DNA from: Cladosporium sp. IMV 00045
Taxonomy: Eukaryota > Ascomycota > Dothideomycetes > Cladosporiales > Cladosporiaceae
Direction: 5' to 3'
Assembly: GCA_001931905.2 (NCBI GenBank)
Contig: MSJI02000564.1
Location: forward strand, 1 to 47,017
Length of the DNA stretch: 47,017 nucleotides
This document shows, one piece after another, positions 1 to 12,024 of this stretch. Each line of letters begins with the position of its first letter. The first letter of the stretch is position 1. Position numbers and translations under genes: made by a program. The notes beneath the pieces were generated by a model. The model searched no databases. It was not told the DNA's origin and worked only from the letters and a program-made list of their open reading frames with translations.

Positions 1-901
1 CAGTCGTCGGTCGGTGCTGGGGGCTGGCAAAAGCGAGGAAGTCGGGCGTAATCCAGTTGAAATCACCCTGGTCGACTCTTTCGAATCTCTCATACTCCTC
101 AAGGCTGAATTCCTTCAAACCTACGAGGGACTCCTCCTTTGCCTTCCATACACCGTACACAACATCCTGGATGGTAAGCGAATAGTCTGCCTGGCTGTAG
201 CCGGCATCGCGGAATGGCATGCAAGGAGGGTCCATCTGCGCGATGGGTGCCAGGGCAAGATGAGGAGGCCACGACTGAATGAGGACCATGTATACGGCAA
301 GCACGCATGCTGCGTTTGCGCGACCTGTGATTACTGTTAGAGCTGTCATTATCCACCCGTATTCCAGTAATCACTCACTCCTAGAGTCGGCATGGCTCCA
401 GAAAACGACAGGCCTGCTGTCGCTGTCCTGCTGCGCAAGCACGTCGTGCAGCATCACAGCAAAGCGGTACAAGTGTCCGATGTGCAAAGGCCCAAAGTCG
501 GCGTGGAAAGCATTGTATAGCAGACTGTTGTCGATCGTAAAGTATATGGGAGCAGGCTTGTCCTCCGCTGCAGCTTGCGATCCATTCTGCGCCCTGGAAG
601 ATTTCTTGCTAGGCGATCTCGACTGCTTCTTGGCCGGGTAGGGAAAGGGTGTGTTCTCGTCGGGCTGGTGGGTGTATGAAGCGAGGTACAGGCGGTCTTT
701 GTAGTGAAGAATTGTCATGTCAGAATCGGGCTCTCCCGGAGTATCAATGAATGGAGCTTGCAGCATGCGAGGACCAGATGGTAGCGATCCCGTCGTGCTG
801 CAGCGATTCCATGTTTGTTGTGGCTCACCAGCGATGTACTCGATCACTTGTCCATAGCTAGTCGTGGAAGGCGCTTCCGCCGCGTTGGAGTATTGAGGCA
901 T
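1..901 (-). CDS. CDC14: CDC14-type dual-specificity protein phosphatase, N-terminal part (runs off left edge)
   Basis: Exons read on the minus strand are 829-901, 379-696 and 1-324, giving 238 residues of an incomplete protein. Cdc14 removes phosphates from Cdk1 sites and controls mitotic exit, cytokinesis and septation. The visible part is the non-catalytic N-terminal DSP domain. Recognisable blocks are IEYI-DRLYLASYT, YFTIDNSLLYNAFHADFGPL, LYRFAVMLH and, across the second intron, ADSRS|RANAACVLAVYM. The CX5R catalytic loop should lie beyond base 1. Intron 325-378 (54 nt) has a GTGAGT donor and a CACAG acceptor. Intron 697-828 (132 nt) has a GTGAGC donor, a CTGAC branch and an AAAG acceptor. 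It has no stop and is a multiple of three, so a naive reading inserts 44 residues between the IEYI and DRLYLASYT blocks. The start at 901 is the only ATG before that block. Family identity is firm; the 697-828 intron is inferred from the family pattern. Confidence 0.9.
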
Positions 902-1951
902 TGAAACCTCGTCGCGCCCTCCTGGAAGACAGCGCTAAGGATGAAAGTGATGCGCAACAGATGCGATTGTCGAGAAAACGGTTGTCTCGTGAAAGGGAAT
1001 GGCGTGCGCCGGGAAGGATATGCAAGGATGAGGTGCTGGACGCTTGCGCGCAAAGAATAGCTGGTTGTTGCTGTTGAGGAGGGATATGGTTAGTACGGAC
1101 GACGACGACAAGACGCCTCGGAGCCGGTGCAAGAAGAATGCAAGAGGTGTTGGATGATGATGTTGTTGTTGTTGCGGTGTCAAGGTTTAGGCGGAGGGTC
1201 TGGAGTACTTGAGGAGCATCTTTGCTTGTTGTGTTGGCTTGTGTTGATGGCTCGTGCGCACCTGTAAACTCCATCTCCAAAGCAAGCAAAGCCGGCTCGG
1301 TTGCCCTTTGCAACCTGATTTCCCTTTTTTGCCCTGAGAGACGAGAGACATCGTTCATAGCAAAAGTCGTGGCATCGAACAGACTTGACAGCATTGAATG
1401 GACGTTTTCTTCGAGGCATACCGAGAGTATCTTGCATACATGTTGTTAATCTTTTAGAAAGAAAGATACCTATTTGTCACATGACAATGAAACTGCTGCT
1501 TCGACCCTTTCTAGCTTGTGCGTATACAACCATCAAGGCAAAACAATCCTACCATGCACTGTTTTCTCCAATCTTCCATGCCCACGACTTTCTCAAGGCT
1601 GCACTGCTGTCTCGAACCGTTAGTCGGTGGACACCATCATAGCCCTGCAGCAGGGCAAGCATCGGCAGCTTCTCTGCCTCTTTGAGCTCGACAGCCGCGG
1701 GAAGCGAGCGGTGGCTCGAGACAGCCTGATGTAATCCTGCAAAGCCATCAATCGGCCATCGTGAAGGACATCACACAGATCAGTCTAGATTCGCATCAGC
1801 AACGTCACCACCACAACATTCATCGCCCGATCCTGTCACTCCAGTCTGCAAAAATCCAATAACAAGGGAGGTTATCGCACTGCACTTTGTCGGTACTATT
1901 GCAGACGTGACTGCGATATTGCCCCAGCAGAGGCGTGCCGGCACACAAAAC
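902..1951. other. Divergent intergenic region between CDC14 and the SET gene
   Basis: About 1.05 kb separates the two divergent start codons, so it should hold both promoters and leaders. I see only short overlapping open frames, none with a recognisable domain, and a short TGT microsatellite at about 1161-1174. The open frame of the SET gene extends upstream of 1952 only with a GTG codon at 1907, so it gives no alternative ATG. Confidence 0.5.
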
Positions 1952-3933
1952 ATGCTCCGCCATGGCAAATCGCAAGGCTGGCTCTCTCCGCCGCCAGAGG
2001 CGCTCAAACCATGGGCTCACCTCAACGGTGTGCGCTTTCATGAAGTGACACCAGGTCGCATAGCAGGCAGAGGCTCTGCGTTGCTAGCTTCCAAAGCCGT
2101 CAAGAACTCTCCCGAGGGCGCGGAATGCCTGCTCACCGTTCCCAAGGACCTGATCCTCTCGCAGGAGCAGGTTATGGAGCAGGCGAAAGTAGACCGCGAC
2201 TTCAGAGAGCTTCTTGAAAGCCTTGGAGGATTTGGAAGGGTAGGTTGTTTAGTTTTCTTCTTCAGGTGCTACGTTAGTAATACATGCGAATAGTGCAACC
2301 TAATGGGCCATCAAGTATTACCATACTCTTTCTCTTCTCCTTCAACACTCCCTTGCCTGCTTCTTCCATTGCCATCATATCAGTGATCAAAGCTGATATG
2401 GTATCTTCTTCAGACTCCACGAGGCGCTATCCTCGCTTTCCTCCTTTTTCAAGTCACAGTCTCCTGCCCTGACCTAGCTGAACGAGTCGGTGTTCATGGT
2501 CCATTTACAGAGTACGCGCAACTCTACATCAACTCTCAAAGGGCATGATCCTAACAATTACTAGCTACGTCAAATCACTACCATTGGAACTCCTTCCGAC
2601 TTTCTGGACACCAGCCGAACTACAACTGCTGATCGGAACCACACTCGCGCCCGCCACAGGCTCAAAGTTGAAATCCCTGCGCCGAGAATGGGATCTTGTC
2701 TGCGAGTCCGCAGAGAACACACGCTGGTACCGCATCGCAGGCTCGCATCTAGATTTCGACGACTGGCTGCAGGTCGACGCCATGTATCGCTCACGCGCGC
2801 TGGATTACCCGCAAATCGGACACTGCATGGTGCCCTGTGTCGACCTGGCCAACCACTCTCCTCACGAAGGGACGATTGCCATTTACGAAAAAGATGAAGC
2901 CAGCAACGCAGTGCTCGTACTGCGGGATGGGAAGGAGTTGGCGGAAGGCGACGAAGTTACCATTTCGTACGGCGACGAGAAAGGGGCGTGTGAGATGTTG
3001 TTCTCGTACGGTTTCTTAGACGAAGGCATGGTCACGGCGGAGACCCTGTTCTTGAGTCTTGTTGTGCCAGAGAGCGATACGATGCGCGTGGCGAAGATGC
3101 AGTCTGCGGGATGCGCGCCGGGGTTCAAATTGATTGACGCAGGGGATGGAGAGGTCGACTGGAAGGGTGAATTTGTCTGGCTGCTTTGCGTGGGCGAGGA
3201 GGATGGATTGCACTTCGATGTAGCGAGAGCGGTAGACGGAGAGGAGGAAGTGCAGGGTTTCTTCAAAGAACATGAACTCACCGGTGGCGCCACTGAGCTG
3301 TATAGACTGCTGGGCCAGAGCGAGTTGTACGATCTGTACAGGCTGCGAGCGGTGATTATCCTGCAGCAGCGCGTCTTTGATCAGATGCAAGTGCTCTATG
3401 CATCGCAGGATGACATGGAGGAGGTGCCCCACGGGGAAGGCACCGAGGTCAGAGACCAGGTCTTCGAGCAGGCGATGAAGCTGAGGCGCTTGGAGTTCGA
3501 GCTGATGGAGCGCGCCTACGAAGATTTCGAAAAGCAGGTACGTCCCCTTCCCTTCTGACCACCCACGATAATTGTTGGCGATTATATTGCGCGTGCGTAC
3601 CTATATCTTCCGATACAACTGCGGACGAGCGGCGACTGTCAAAGCCAGCCAGCCTTGTATGTGGCTTGCAGCAAGCCAGAGAGCTCCAGACGACATACCC
3701 GCGCACATCGCCTTTGGCGTGTTGGAGCTCGCATCTCGCATGCGCTTGGAAGTCTAGACTGGCTAGAGCTTGTACGCCGCGTTAATCTTTAGCGATCCAT
3801 CATGCTGACCCGACTCTTTCTCTTCCACCAGAAACTGGAGCTCGCAGACAGCGACGTGGTCAAGCGGTACCTGGCCTCGGTACAGTCTGGCGGCGGCGAA
3901 CATCAAGGTGAAGCTGACGAGGACTTCTCCTAA
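1952..3933 (+). CDS. SET-domain protein lysine methyltransferase (Rubisco-LSMT/SETD-like)
   Basis: Four exons, 1952-2239, 2414-2511, 2565-3537 and 3832-3933, join in frame to 486 residues. The family transfers methyl groups from S-adenosylmethionine to lysines, often of ribosomal or other non-histone proteins; the substrate here is unknown. Visible features are the N-terminal SET start (LNGVRFHEVTPGRIAGRGSAL), the NHS motif near residues 225-227 and ISYGD near residues 262-266, as in the split SET core. A helical C-terminal domain resembling the LSMT substrate-binding domain follows. Intron 2240-2413 has a GTAGGT donor. Intron 2512-2564 has GTACGC and a CCTAAC branch. Intron 3538-3831 (294 nt) has GTACGT and a CTGAC branch. 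The ATG at 1952 is the first in frame. Without the second splice the frame stops at once (GCA TGA). Family call is confident; specificity is open. Confidence 0.85.
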
Positions 3934-6437
3934 ACGACAACAATCATGAGTCGAGAAGTCAACTACCGGGCGAGCACGCAATTCAGGCCACCTGGTATCG
4001 CTACCAGAGACAGAGAGAGAGAAACAATATCATCCATACAAATGCCATAGATATGCACATGTACATACAACCAGGACGGGCTGGATGCCCTAGCAGGCAA
4101 TGTCCGCGGAGTCATAAATAGTCTGGTTGGTGTATTTTGGGCCAGCAGTAGTAGTGCTAGACCTGCAACCACATCACTCGGAGCTGCGTCGGTCGTCGGG
4201 CATCGTGCGCGCCGGTTCAGAGAGAAAGAACGTCACACGACCCATCGCCATCGTGGCAATTTCAGATCATCACTACTATTACCCCTCCTACAACGCGCAA
4301 AGGGCAGGACAATCTGCTTTGGATTTAGGTTATCATCCAGCTATAGCGGCCGTAAGAGTTTCGACGGATAGAAGCGTCGGCACGGCAGTCGGGCGTGAGA
4401 CACATCCTGTGCAGATCATAACGAAGGGCTTATGACGGGCACCAGGTCATGCCTACTCACTCGCTCTTCCAGCGCTTCGAGCGAACCAAAGCCGACGAAA
4501 TATGCTCAATCACACCATTCGACACATGTACCGACATCACGGAGTATTCTACGAGTTGGGAAGTTGAGTCGACACAATTCACTTTTGAACAGATATCCCT
4601 CATCATTGTTGAAACGCGAAGTCAAAGTTGACTCGGTAGAGTTCCCACGCCGTGCCACTGGGTCTGCGGTCAGCGAAACTGGTCACACATGTGTCGACAC
4701 CGCTCGTCATCCACGATGTATCACGATGCCAATAATGCTGCACCAGGTTCTCATGTGGCCGCCAATGCGGAGAAAGCTTGAGTTAGTTTCCTGGCCTTGA
4801 CTACTATCGATGACTACACCGACGTTGGGAGTGGCTGTTCTGCTGGCGTGGCTACTTTCGAAACACAAGTGTGGGAGATCGAGACAGGCCAGGCATTCCA
4901 CCGGACTATGACCGTCTGCATCTCATTCCTCCCGAGAGGTTGTGTTCCGCACGCATCAGCACCAGGACGAGTTGGGCGAGATGCTTTTCGATAGGGTCGG
5001 TCCCAGACAGGCGGAACGGTACGGCGTGGGGAAAAGGGAGAATCCTCGCACCCACATCGGCACTTGCGTGTATTCTGAAGTTGTTGGTCATGCTTTTATG
5101 TGGCCGTAAGCAGAGCGCGGCAATCTCAATCGCGATGCAGATCAGCAGTGAGCGCGCGCTCTCTCGTAACACAACAACTGGGTATCCATGTACTCTTCTG
5201 AAGACACCGGCCACGGCGGCTTTGACTCCTTTATGAGATCATTTCCAAGCCTTTGCTCTGAATGCCCAGCGCTGGCCTTGCGAGTGTTGCTGGAGTAAAG
5301 AAAGGTCTTGACAAATGGGACGAGCCTTATGGCTGCATCCCCTGGTCCTCACCCACAGCAAGCCTCTTAGCAACCCCGCAGACTAATATATTCGACATTT
5401 TGGGTGAAGCATACCTGCATGGCCCGCATGGGTCTGTTGTGGACTTCGGACACCAGCCCGCATAGAAACTCAATCAGTCTCTTTGCAAGTGCCTAGCCTT
5501 GGATGATGATTTACATTTCAGACTTGCACGCTTTCCGCAATCACTCCGAAACTTTTTGGGCTCGCACGTCGCTGTCAAAGTCGTGTTGCGCAACGTTGGC
5601 GGGCTCCACAGCTAAACCGTTTGATGATGGGCACGACGACGGCTCCTGAGCGACGGAATCCTCTGCGCGTGTGCATGTCAGGTCGCTAGACGAGTTCCAG
5701 TGGCCGTGCAAACTGCCTGGTTCGCACCGCCGGAGGGCTCTGGGCGGTCGGGGTGATTCGCTACACACACACTACACGGCGCTTCCCCACCACTGGCAGC
5801 ATCTTGCGATCCCTGGCGGGCCATGTTGCCCAATCACCGCGATCCGATGCCCACCCCCAAGGCTGGGGGGCGAGGAGTTCGTCTCCGCGTATTGATCGTG
5901 TGAGGCCCCGGCCGGTGATCTAGTGTGCAGGCCATTCCGTTTCGCTCCCGCACCCCAGATTCCTTTGGCTCGTCAGAAACTCTGTTCGTTTTGTCTTTCC
6001 TTGCTGCTGCTGCTGCTGCTCTTTTGTCGTCCCTGAGGGTTATGATGTGCGACTGCCGCTGATGAGGACGGGCACATCGTTGTTAATGGGCCGCCCTGTT
6101 CCCGAACATCTCTCGCCCCACCCGACCAAATAGCTTGATATTATTCTTGACTCTCCCCCCTCTGGCCACCTTCTTTCATATACCACTCTCGACGCTCCTA
6201 CTCCGCCGCATCCCGGTCTTTCAGCTTCACCAGCAGCTTACACGGCAAATCCGGACTCACGATACGAACCCGAGGCTCACGCCCTCACCCACACATACAT
6301 ACACGTCAACGCTCTTATTACGTCGAATGCCCCATCATCGTTAGACGTCCTACTCCTATACCGAAAAGCTCGACACTTCCCCTTTACTGTAACAACACAA
6401 CCTTGCCAGGCCAGCTTGCTGGCTCCCACTACCCATC
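3934..6437. other. Long intergenic and leader region upstream of the zinc-cluster regulator
   Basis: About 2.5 kb without a recognisable gene on either strand; the open frames are short and look random. It should hold the 3' end of the SET gene and the promoter and leader of the CAT8/FacB-like gene. A GA-rich run lies at about 4008-4022 and a TGC repeat at about 6002-6020. The last 300 bases before the start codon are strongly pyrimidine-rich on the plus strand, typical of a fungal leader. Confidence 0.5.
5829..5960 (+). promoter_or_regulatory. Candidate CCAAT and CreA-like sites in the CAT8/FacB-like promoter
   Basis: A CCAAT pentamer sits at 5830-5834. CTGGGG matches to the CreA/Mig1 consensus SYGGRG occur at 5873-5878 (plus) and 5953-5958 (minus). 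Carbon catabolite repression of Cat8/FacB genes through CreA/Mig1 is known in yeast and Aspergillus, so the location is sensible. Six-base motifs are common by chance, so this is only suggestive. Confidence 0.25.
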
Positions 6438-9402
6438 ATGCCCGGCATACTCCCCATGAAAGTGATCAAGGTGGGCTCGACAGCGCAGTCCAGAATTGCG
6501 CAGGCCTGCGATAGGTACGTTCTCGTCGTGGACCGATGCGGATGATCACCTCGCCTTCTCATTGGCTGCATCCGAGGTTTCCGCTGACACATCATCTACA
6601 GATGCCGAAGCAAGAAGATACGCTGCGATGGTGTACGACCATGCTGCTCACAATGCGCCAATGTCGGATTCGAATGCAAGACCAGCGACAAACTCAGCCG
6701 GCGTGCCTTCCCGAGAGGCTACACCGAGAGCCTGGAAGAGCGCGTCCGCGCTTTGGAGACCGAAGTGAGGGAACTCAAGGACTTACTGGACGAGAAGGAC
6801 GAGAAGATCGACATGCTGTCACGGATCCATTCACAATCACCTCGCTCAATCCAACTTCCTTCACCACGAAGATCATCGGTTCATTCGGACAAGAAGGATG
6901 ATCCGGAGCCCGACGAGACCTTCAAGGTGCAACAGTCGCCCTCATTACAGGGTGAGGGGACAGACTCTTATTTTGCAGGCACCTCTAGCGCCCGCACGTT
7001 TATTGAGGCTTTCAAGCACAAGGTGCAGGAGGGCGGAAAATCGACTGCAGATATCGACACAGAACGCCTCCTCGCCACACGAACAGAAAAGACCGATGAC
7101 TCGCGCCCGGTATCACCAGCAAGTGCTGTCGTCTGGAGGGCACCATCGCGAATGGTCTCGGATCAGCTGGTCAATATCTTCTTCCAGGAATGGGCTCCTA
7201 TGTTTCCAATTTTGCACAGACCGACTTTCCTTACTCTTTACGAGAGGTACACTACCGATTGCGATGCGGTCACAGACAAGGCAGAAATTGCTCAACTGAA
7301 TCTTGTCTTTGGCGTTGCCGCAATGTCGGGTGGCGCAAGAGCATCTGAAGACCTCGAAAGCTTCGATTCACAGTGGAAGGCTGCAGTTGATGCAATTCTG
7401 ACCGACAACTGCATGGCGACGCTCCAGGCCTTGATTCTCGCTCAGATTTGCTGCATTCAGCAAGGTGATCTCACCAGATTGCTCACTTACAAAGGCCTCT
7501 CTACCACACTTTCGGCACGCCTCGGCTTGCACCAGTCGCAGAAGCGCTTCGCTCTGGGTACACTGACATGCGAGACTCGCAAGAAGGTCTTCTGGACCCT
7601 GTATACGGTGGATTGGTAAGGTTTCGCACATCATCACGCGAAGGATCACTATGCTAACGTTATTCTTCTCTAGCTTTTCATCGGTGGTTCTCGGTCTGCC
7701 GAAGAACATCAAGGACGAAGACGTCCACTGCGAGGACCCCGTTGACGCTGACGACGAGTATGTCACCGAGCGCGGCTTCCAGCCAACCCTTCCTGGCGAG
7801 TCTACCAAGCTGTCCAGCGCGCTCGCGTTATTCAAGGCTTCACGCATCCTGTCCAAGGTGCTCGAAGAGGTCTTCCCGGCCAAGGCTTCTTACGATCTCT
7901 CCTTGAAGAAGTTGACGGATCTTTCGGACGAGCTGGACGCCTGGAACAACGACCTCCCTCAACACCTACGCCTGCCTTTCGCACAGGATAAGCCCACTGT
8001 CGGCACCATCAGCAGTCGCTCGCCTATCTTGTCTCTCACATATCACTACATTCGTGCCTTGATCCAGCGCCCCGCGGTCTGCGCGTCTCTCGGATCGAAA
8101 TCTTCATCTGCAATGCTTGCGCTCTCCGGCTCGTGCAAGTCCATTGTGCAGATCGTCCAGCTCCTCGAAGAGCGAGGCCTCAGCTTCTCATTCTGTTTGA
8201 ACAAAGACGAGGTTCTGGTACTTTCAGGGTTTGGTCTTTTGTTCCAAAGCCTTACGCTTGACCCGAGTTCGAAGATTCTCAAAGAAAGTCAGAAAATGAT
8301 CACCTCCATCCAGGACATCCTGACTAAGAGCAATGCACCATGTGCCCTTGAGTTCAAGAAGGCTGCGACTTCATTCTTCCCTGCACCCGAGCAGCCGGCC
8401 GCGACGAAGACTCCTACCAACCAAGCAGCCAAGAACAAGACCACTCGACACAATTCAGAGGGCTCACTGCCGCATCCGAAACCTCAGACTCTGCAGTCCT
8501 CAACAAAGAAGCAGTTGAAGGCGCTTGCGTCACGCTTCACACCGTCCGCTGCAGCAAGCACGCCTGACTTGGTCAGCATCGACCGACGCGCAACTGTTCC
8601 TAGCATCAGCCTGCAACCCAAGGTAGCGCAAGCACAGAGTCAGCCCTCGCTGTCACCTCAACAGAGCTTCGAACCGGTCAACATCAACATCTCCCGCTCA
8701 GAGCCTGCTCTCAGCCCAAGCAACGCTCACCCTCGCCCCCAATCCGCTTCGATAATACGCCCCTCAGTTCCCCCGCAACACGCCCACATCAGACCAAAGA
8801 AGCGCTCAATGCCCCAAAACCTCACCAACCTCGACTACCTCTCCTTCGGCAACGACCCCGAAGCACAAATCTCCACCGCGGGCCAACCCATCAAAACCGA
8901 ACCCCAGCCCACCGACTGGGAGAAACTCCTCGGCAGCTTGGACGGCAACACGACGAACATCTTCGACGCCTGCTACGGCGGCCAGCCCGTCGAGGCCCTC
9001 CTCGACACCACGCCCCACAGCTACCCTCCGCAACCCAACCCCACCGCAGCCGCCATGACGGGCCACGCAAACCCATCTCAAAGCGCGCTGGACTGGAACG
9101 CCGATCTCTGGAACCTCTACCAAACCAACAGCAACTCCAACGCCTCCTCCTCGGCCGAGACGACCGCCGTTCCCGATCGCTCCAACCACAACGGCAGTAT
9201 CTGGTCTTACTCGACCGAGGAGCGCTCCAACAGCACGGACGACCTGAGCGTACCCGCGGGCAATTGGAGCGGAGGCAGCAGCGAGACCGGGCCCTTGAAC
9301 GAAAACGTCGACGCTTTCCCCGGAATCGTCCTGCCGGATCTGGGCTTGAATGGGGAGGAGTTCACGTTCCCTTTCTCAGAGTGGGGGGATGTCGGTGCTT
9401 GA
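6438..9402 (+). CDS. CAT8: Zn(II)2Cys6 transcription factor of the FacB/Cat8/ACU-15 type
   Basis: Three exons, 6438-6514, 6602-7615 and 7674-9402, give 939 residues. Proteins of this type activate genes for growth on acetate, ethanol and other gluconeogenic carbon sources. The binuclear zinc cluster uses Cys24, 27, 34, 41, 44 and 51 in a C-x2-C-x6-C-x6-C-x2-C-x6-C pattern. It is followed by the basic linker [20 protein letters not shown] and a heptad-type coiled coil to about residue 95, which together resemble Cat8/FacB closely. A fungal middle-homology region (PF04082-like) starts near residue 150 and spans the second splice at [17 protein letters not shown]. The C-terminal 300 residues are Ser/Pro/Gln/Asn-rich with acidic patches, as in activation domains. 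Intron 6515-6601 interrupts the zinc cluster and has a GCTGAC branch; intron 7616-7673 has GTAAGG and GCTAAC. Assignment to the FacB clade rather than another zinc-cluster family rests on remembered motif similarity. Confidence 0.8.
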
Positions 9403-10449
9403 AGAGGAGAATGTGAAGCAAACGCCAAAAAGCGTTGATGAGGGGGGGTTTTTCTTTTGGTTTAATTTGTACGGCGCAAATCTGTAACGGGACGATTTTT
9501 CTTATTTTCGAAGGGACTTGACATGCGGAGTTTAACGGATGTCGGGAACATGATACCTCCTGGGTGGACAAGGACGAAGATGAGATAGGTTGTTGCTTTT
9601 CGGATTCTTTGGGTTCTGGATTTCTTTCTTTTGAAGGTGCCCTCGAAGGCCCCCTGAGGGAATGGCGTTTTGTTAATAGGAAACATTGGAACAGGATTGG
9701 GTTGAGATTTTGCTTTTCACGCTGTAGCTAGCTGCTGTGCTGTATACATGTATAGCCTTTGCACACAAATTTATGAATATGATACGATCTATGTACCTCA
9801 CATACACCTTCATTTCTCTTCCTACTCCCCTGTACCTGTACACTCACAGGTTTTTGGTCATTTCCCTCCCGCCACGCCACTCCATCGCGTCAATTGCGTT
9901 CGTCTCTACTTGACGTCTTTCCCTCCTGGATGTGGAGCCAACCTGTCACCAGAGTCATGAGCATAGGGCACACGCAAGGCTGGCCGAGGCAGGAGCCCAC
10001 GCGATCGTGAACACCTTTTGACGCCAGAGCTTGGCTGGGCCACGGTCCATCATTTGACTCACGGACTGCTTCTCGTCGCTTCTCCTGTCGTCGAGGCTCG
10101 TGCGTTCGTGCTGTCTTCACGTTGACACAAGTCGAGTGGCGGCAGACGTCATTCTGGATACTTTTGTTGGCCAGATTCGGAAGGAGGGCTACGTCAGAGG
10201 CAGCGCGCACGCGCAAACTTTGGTGGGGGTCTGGCAGGTCTGGCTCTGGCCGTGGAAGGTTAAACAGGACATACAGTAAACAGATCTTCGTTGCTGGGGA
10301 GGTTCTTTGTGCATATAAAGCTTTCCAAGACAGCGACACTCTTGACCCCGTACTCACACTCAAGACTTACTATCATCCACTCTCGATACTCTCACACATT
10401 CGAACTCACACAAAAGCACATTTCATCAACCACAACCAATACCACCATC
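9403..10449. other. Intergenic region, no gene seen
   Basis: About 1.05 kb covering the 3' end of the zinc-cluster gene and the promoter of the CsbD-like gene. The open frames here, including a 157-codon minus-strand frame at 9890-10363, have no recognisable domain and cross the likely promoter. Confidence 0.5.
10313..10319 (+). promoter_or_regulatory. TATA-like element upstream of the CsbD-like gene
   Basis: The sequence ATATAAA lies about 135 bases before the ATG at 10450 and is followed by a CT- and CA-rich leader. A TATA box would fit an inducible stress gene. No transcription start can be read from sequence alone. Confidence 0.4.
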
Positions 10450-11055
10450 ATGACCGACAAGGAAACCTCCACCCTCCAGAGCTACGTGGACACCGCCACT
10501 GGCTACGCCCAGTCCGCCCTCGGCTCCGTCACCGGCAGCCAGGCCGACAAGGTATGTACCAACCACATCTTCATCGTTCCCCCCAACAACCACAAGCACA
10601 GCAGACCCGACTAACGCAATCCTCCACAGAACCAAGCCGAGCAAAAGAAAGCCGAAGGCGAAGCACGCGAAGACCTCAGCCACGCCGGCGCGAACATCGG
10701 CGGCTACTCGGTGAGCGCGCAAGGTGTGGCGGCCAACGACCCCAACCGCAGCGCGGGCTCTTGGAACCAGACGGTGGGCGCGGGCAAGGAAGCGGTCGGC
10801 GGCGCGTTGGGGCTCGAAGGGCTGCGCAAGGCCGGCGAGCAGCAGAACGCCGACGGCAAAGGACAGGAGGCGCAGGGTCAACTGAGCGATTTGGGCAAGG
10901 GCATTAGTGACCGTGTCGGCGGCACTGTGGGCGGTGCGGTTGCGGGTTTGACGGGCGATGAGGCGGAGAAGAAGAAGAGGGAGCTGCAGCATGATGAGGG
11001 GAAGACGCTGCAGAGGGGTGTGGAGAGTGAGGTTGGCAAGAAGGCTGATGCTTAG
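10450..11055 (+). CDS. CsbD-like small hydrophilic protein (Hmp1-type cruciform/mismatch DNA-binding family)
   Basis: Exons 10450-10551 and 10630-11055 give 175 residues. The intron 10552-10629 (78 nt) has a GTATGT donor, a CTAAC branch and a CACAG acceptor. The protein is very rich in Gly, Ala, Lys, Glu and Gln and has two related blocks, SWNQTVGAGKEAVGGALG and the later ISDRVGGTVGGAVAGLTGDE. This is the layout of fungal proteins named mismatched-base-pair and cruciform DNA recognition protein Hmp1, which are related to bacterial CsbD stress proteins. Such proteins are abundant and often stress-induced; the actual cellular role is poorly defined. There is no signal peptide or membrane segment. 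The start has a good ACCATCATGA context. Confidence 0.8.
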
Positions 11056-12024
11056 ATGGCTTGGAGGGGGATTGATGTGATACCACTACCACCGGGAGTT
11101 TGGGTTTTGTTGGGGAGAATGTAATCGCTTGGCTGGGAGGGCCTACGAGATCACGATTAATGAAGATTTGCTACCTTTACCTTGCTTGTCCCTCTCTTCT
11201 TGAAGTCGATCTAAGGGCGAATCTGGCTATGTAAGTTTGAAGTCTTCACACTCTATCTACAAGATTATTACATGGAATTTTCAAGAGCATGTTGCGTGTA
11301 AGCGATCCAATCAAGCCAGCCAGGTATACTGGACGGATAGACGGCCCTTTCGCTGTTCTTTTTTTGTCATATGCCCATGTCTGCAGCTGCAAGTCTCCGA
11401 GATGGCGGTGCCGATATACAGTCAACAAGCCAGCTGGCATATCCCTAAAAGAGCCGCTGGCGTGCTCATGCCTGTAGCCGACGGGAGGGCATGTGCCGTG
11501 ATGTAGTTAGTGCAACAGCAGAAGCGAATAAATTCCTCCGTCAGCCTGAACTTTTTCCCTCGGCTTGGCCTCAGCAGATGAATGGGTTGGCAACATCTCC
11601 GGCACGATTCGCGGTACAAGCGTAGCCTTTCATCGGTAGTGTGGAGGAAGAAGTGGAGCACATCAGCAATCAAACGCCGTGACCTCGAGACTGCTTTATC
11701 AACCCACAACAGCCGGTAACGGCAGTGGTAAATGAATATCGCCCTTCCACCCGCGACACCACCCGCCAGACAATACCAATCCATTCCCACCATGTCGCAT
11801 CGCCTCAGTACTGCCATTTCCGCCATCTCCCGCCATCTCCGATAGTCAGCAATCAGCAATCAGCGCCATCCCATTCCTACCACACCAACATCACCACAGC
11901 CCTTCGGACTCTCTTCCCTCAGCTCCGCTTAAAGCCGTCTTGCGAGTCGCATTCAACCAGGACATTATATATCCACCCGCACATTTCCCCCAATCCCATC
12001 CTTCCATAAGCAAACACTCACACA
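11056..12024. other. Intergenic region between the CsbD-like gene and NAD kinase
   Basis: About 970 bases with only short, unconvincing open frames. The right end carries a CA/CT-rich leader and a TATA-like element before the NAD kinase start. Confidence 0.5.
11964..11972 (+). promoter_or_regulatory. TATA-like element upstream of NAD kinase
   Basis: An ATTATATAT run lies about 55 bases before the ATG at 12025. Its shape is right for a TATA box, but the distance leaves only a very short leader, so it may instead sit inside the transcript. Confidence 0.3.

Noticed and set aside
1907..1951. N-terminal extension of the SET protein
   Set aside because: The extension starts with GTG; the first ATG in frame is at 1952 and precedes the conserved SET start.
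6135..6344. Possible upstream open frame in the CAT8/FacB-like leader
   Set aside because: It begins with TTG, not ATG, and reads a pyrimidine-rich leader; no evidence of coding.
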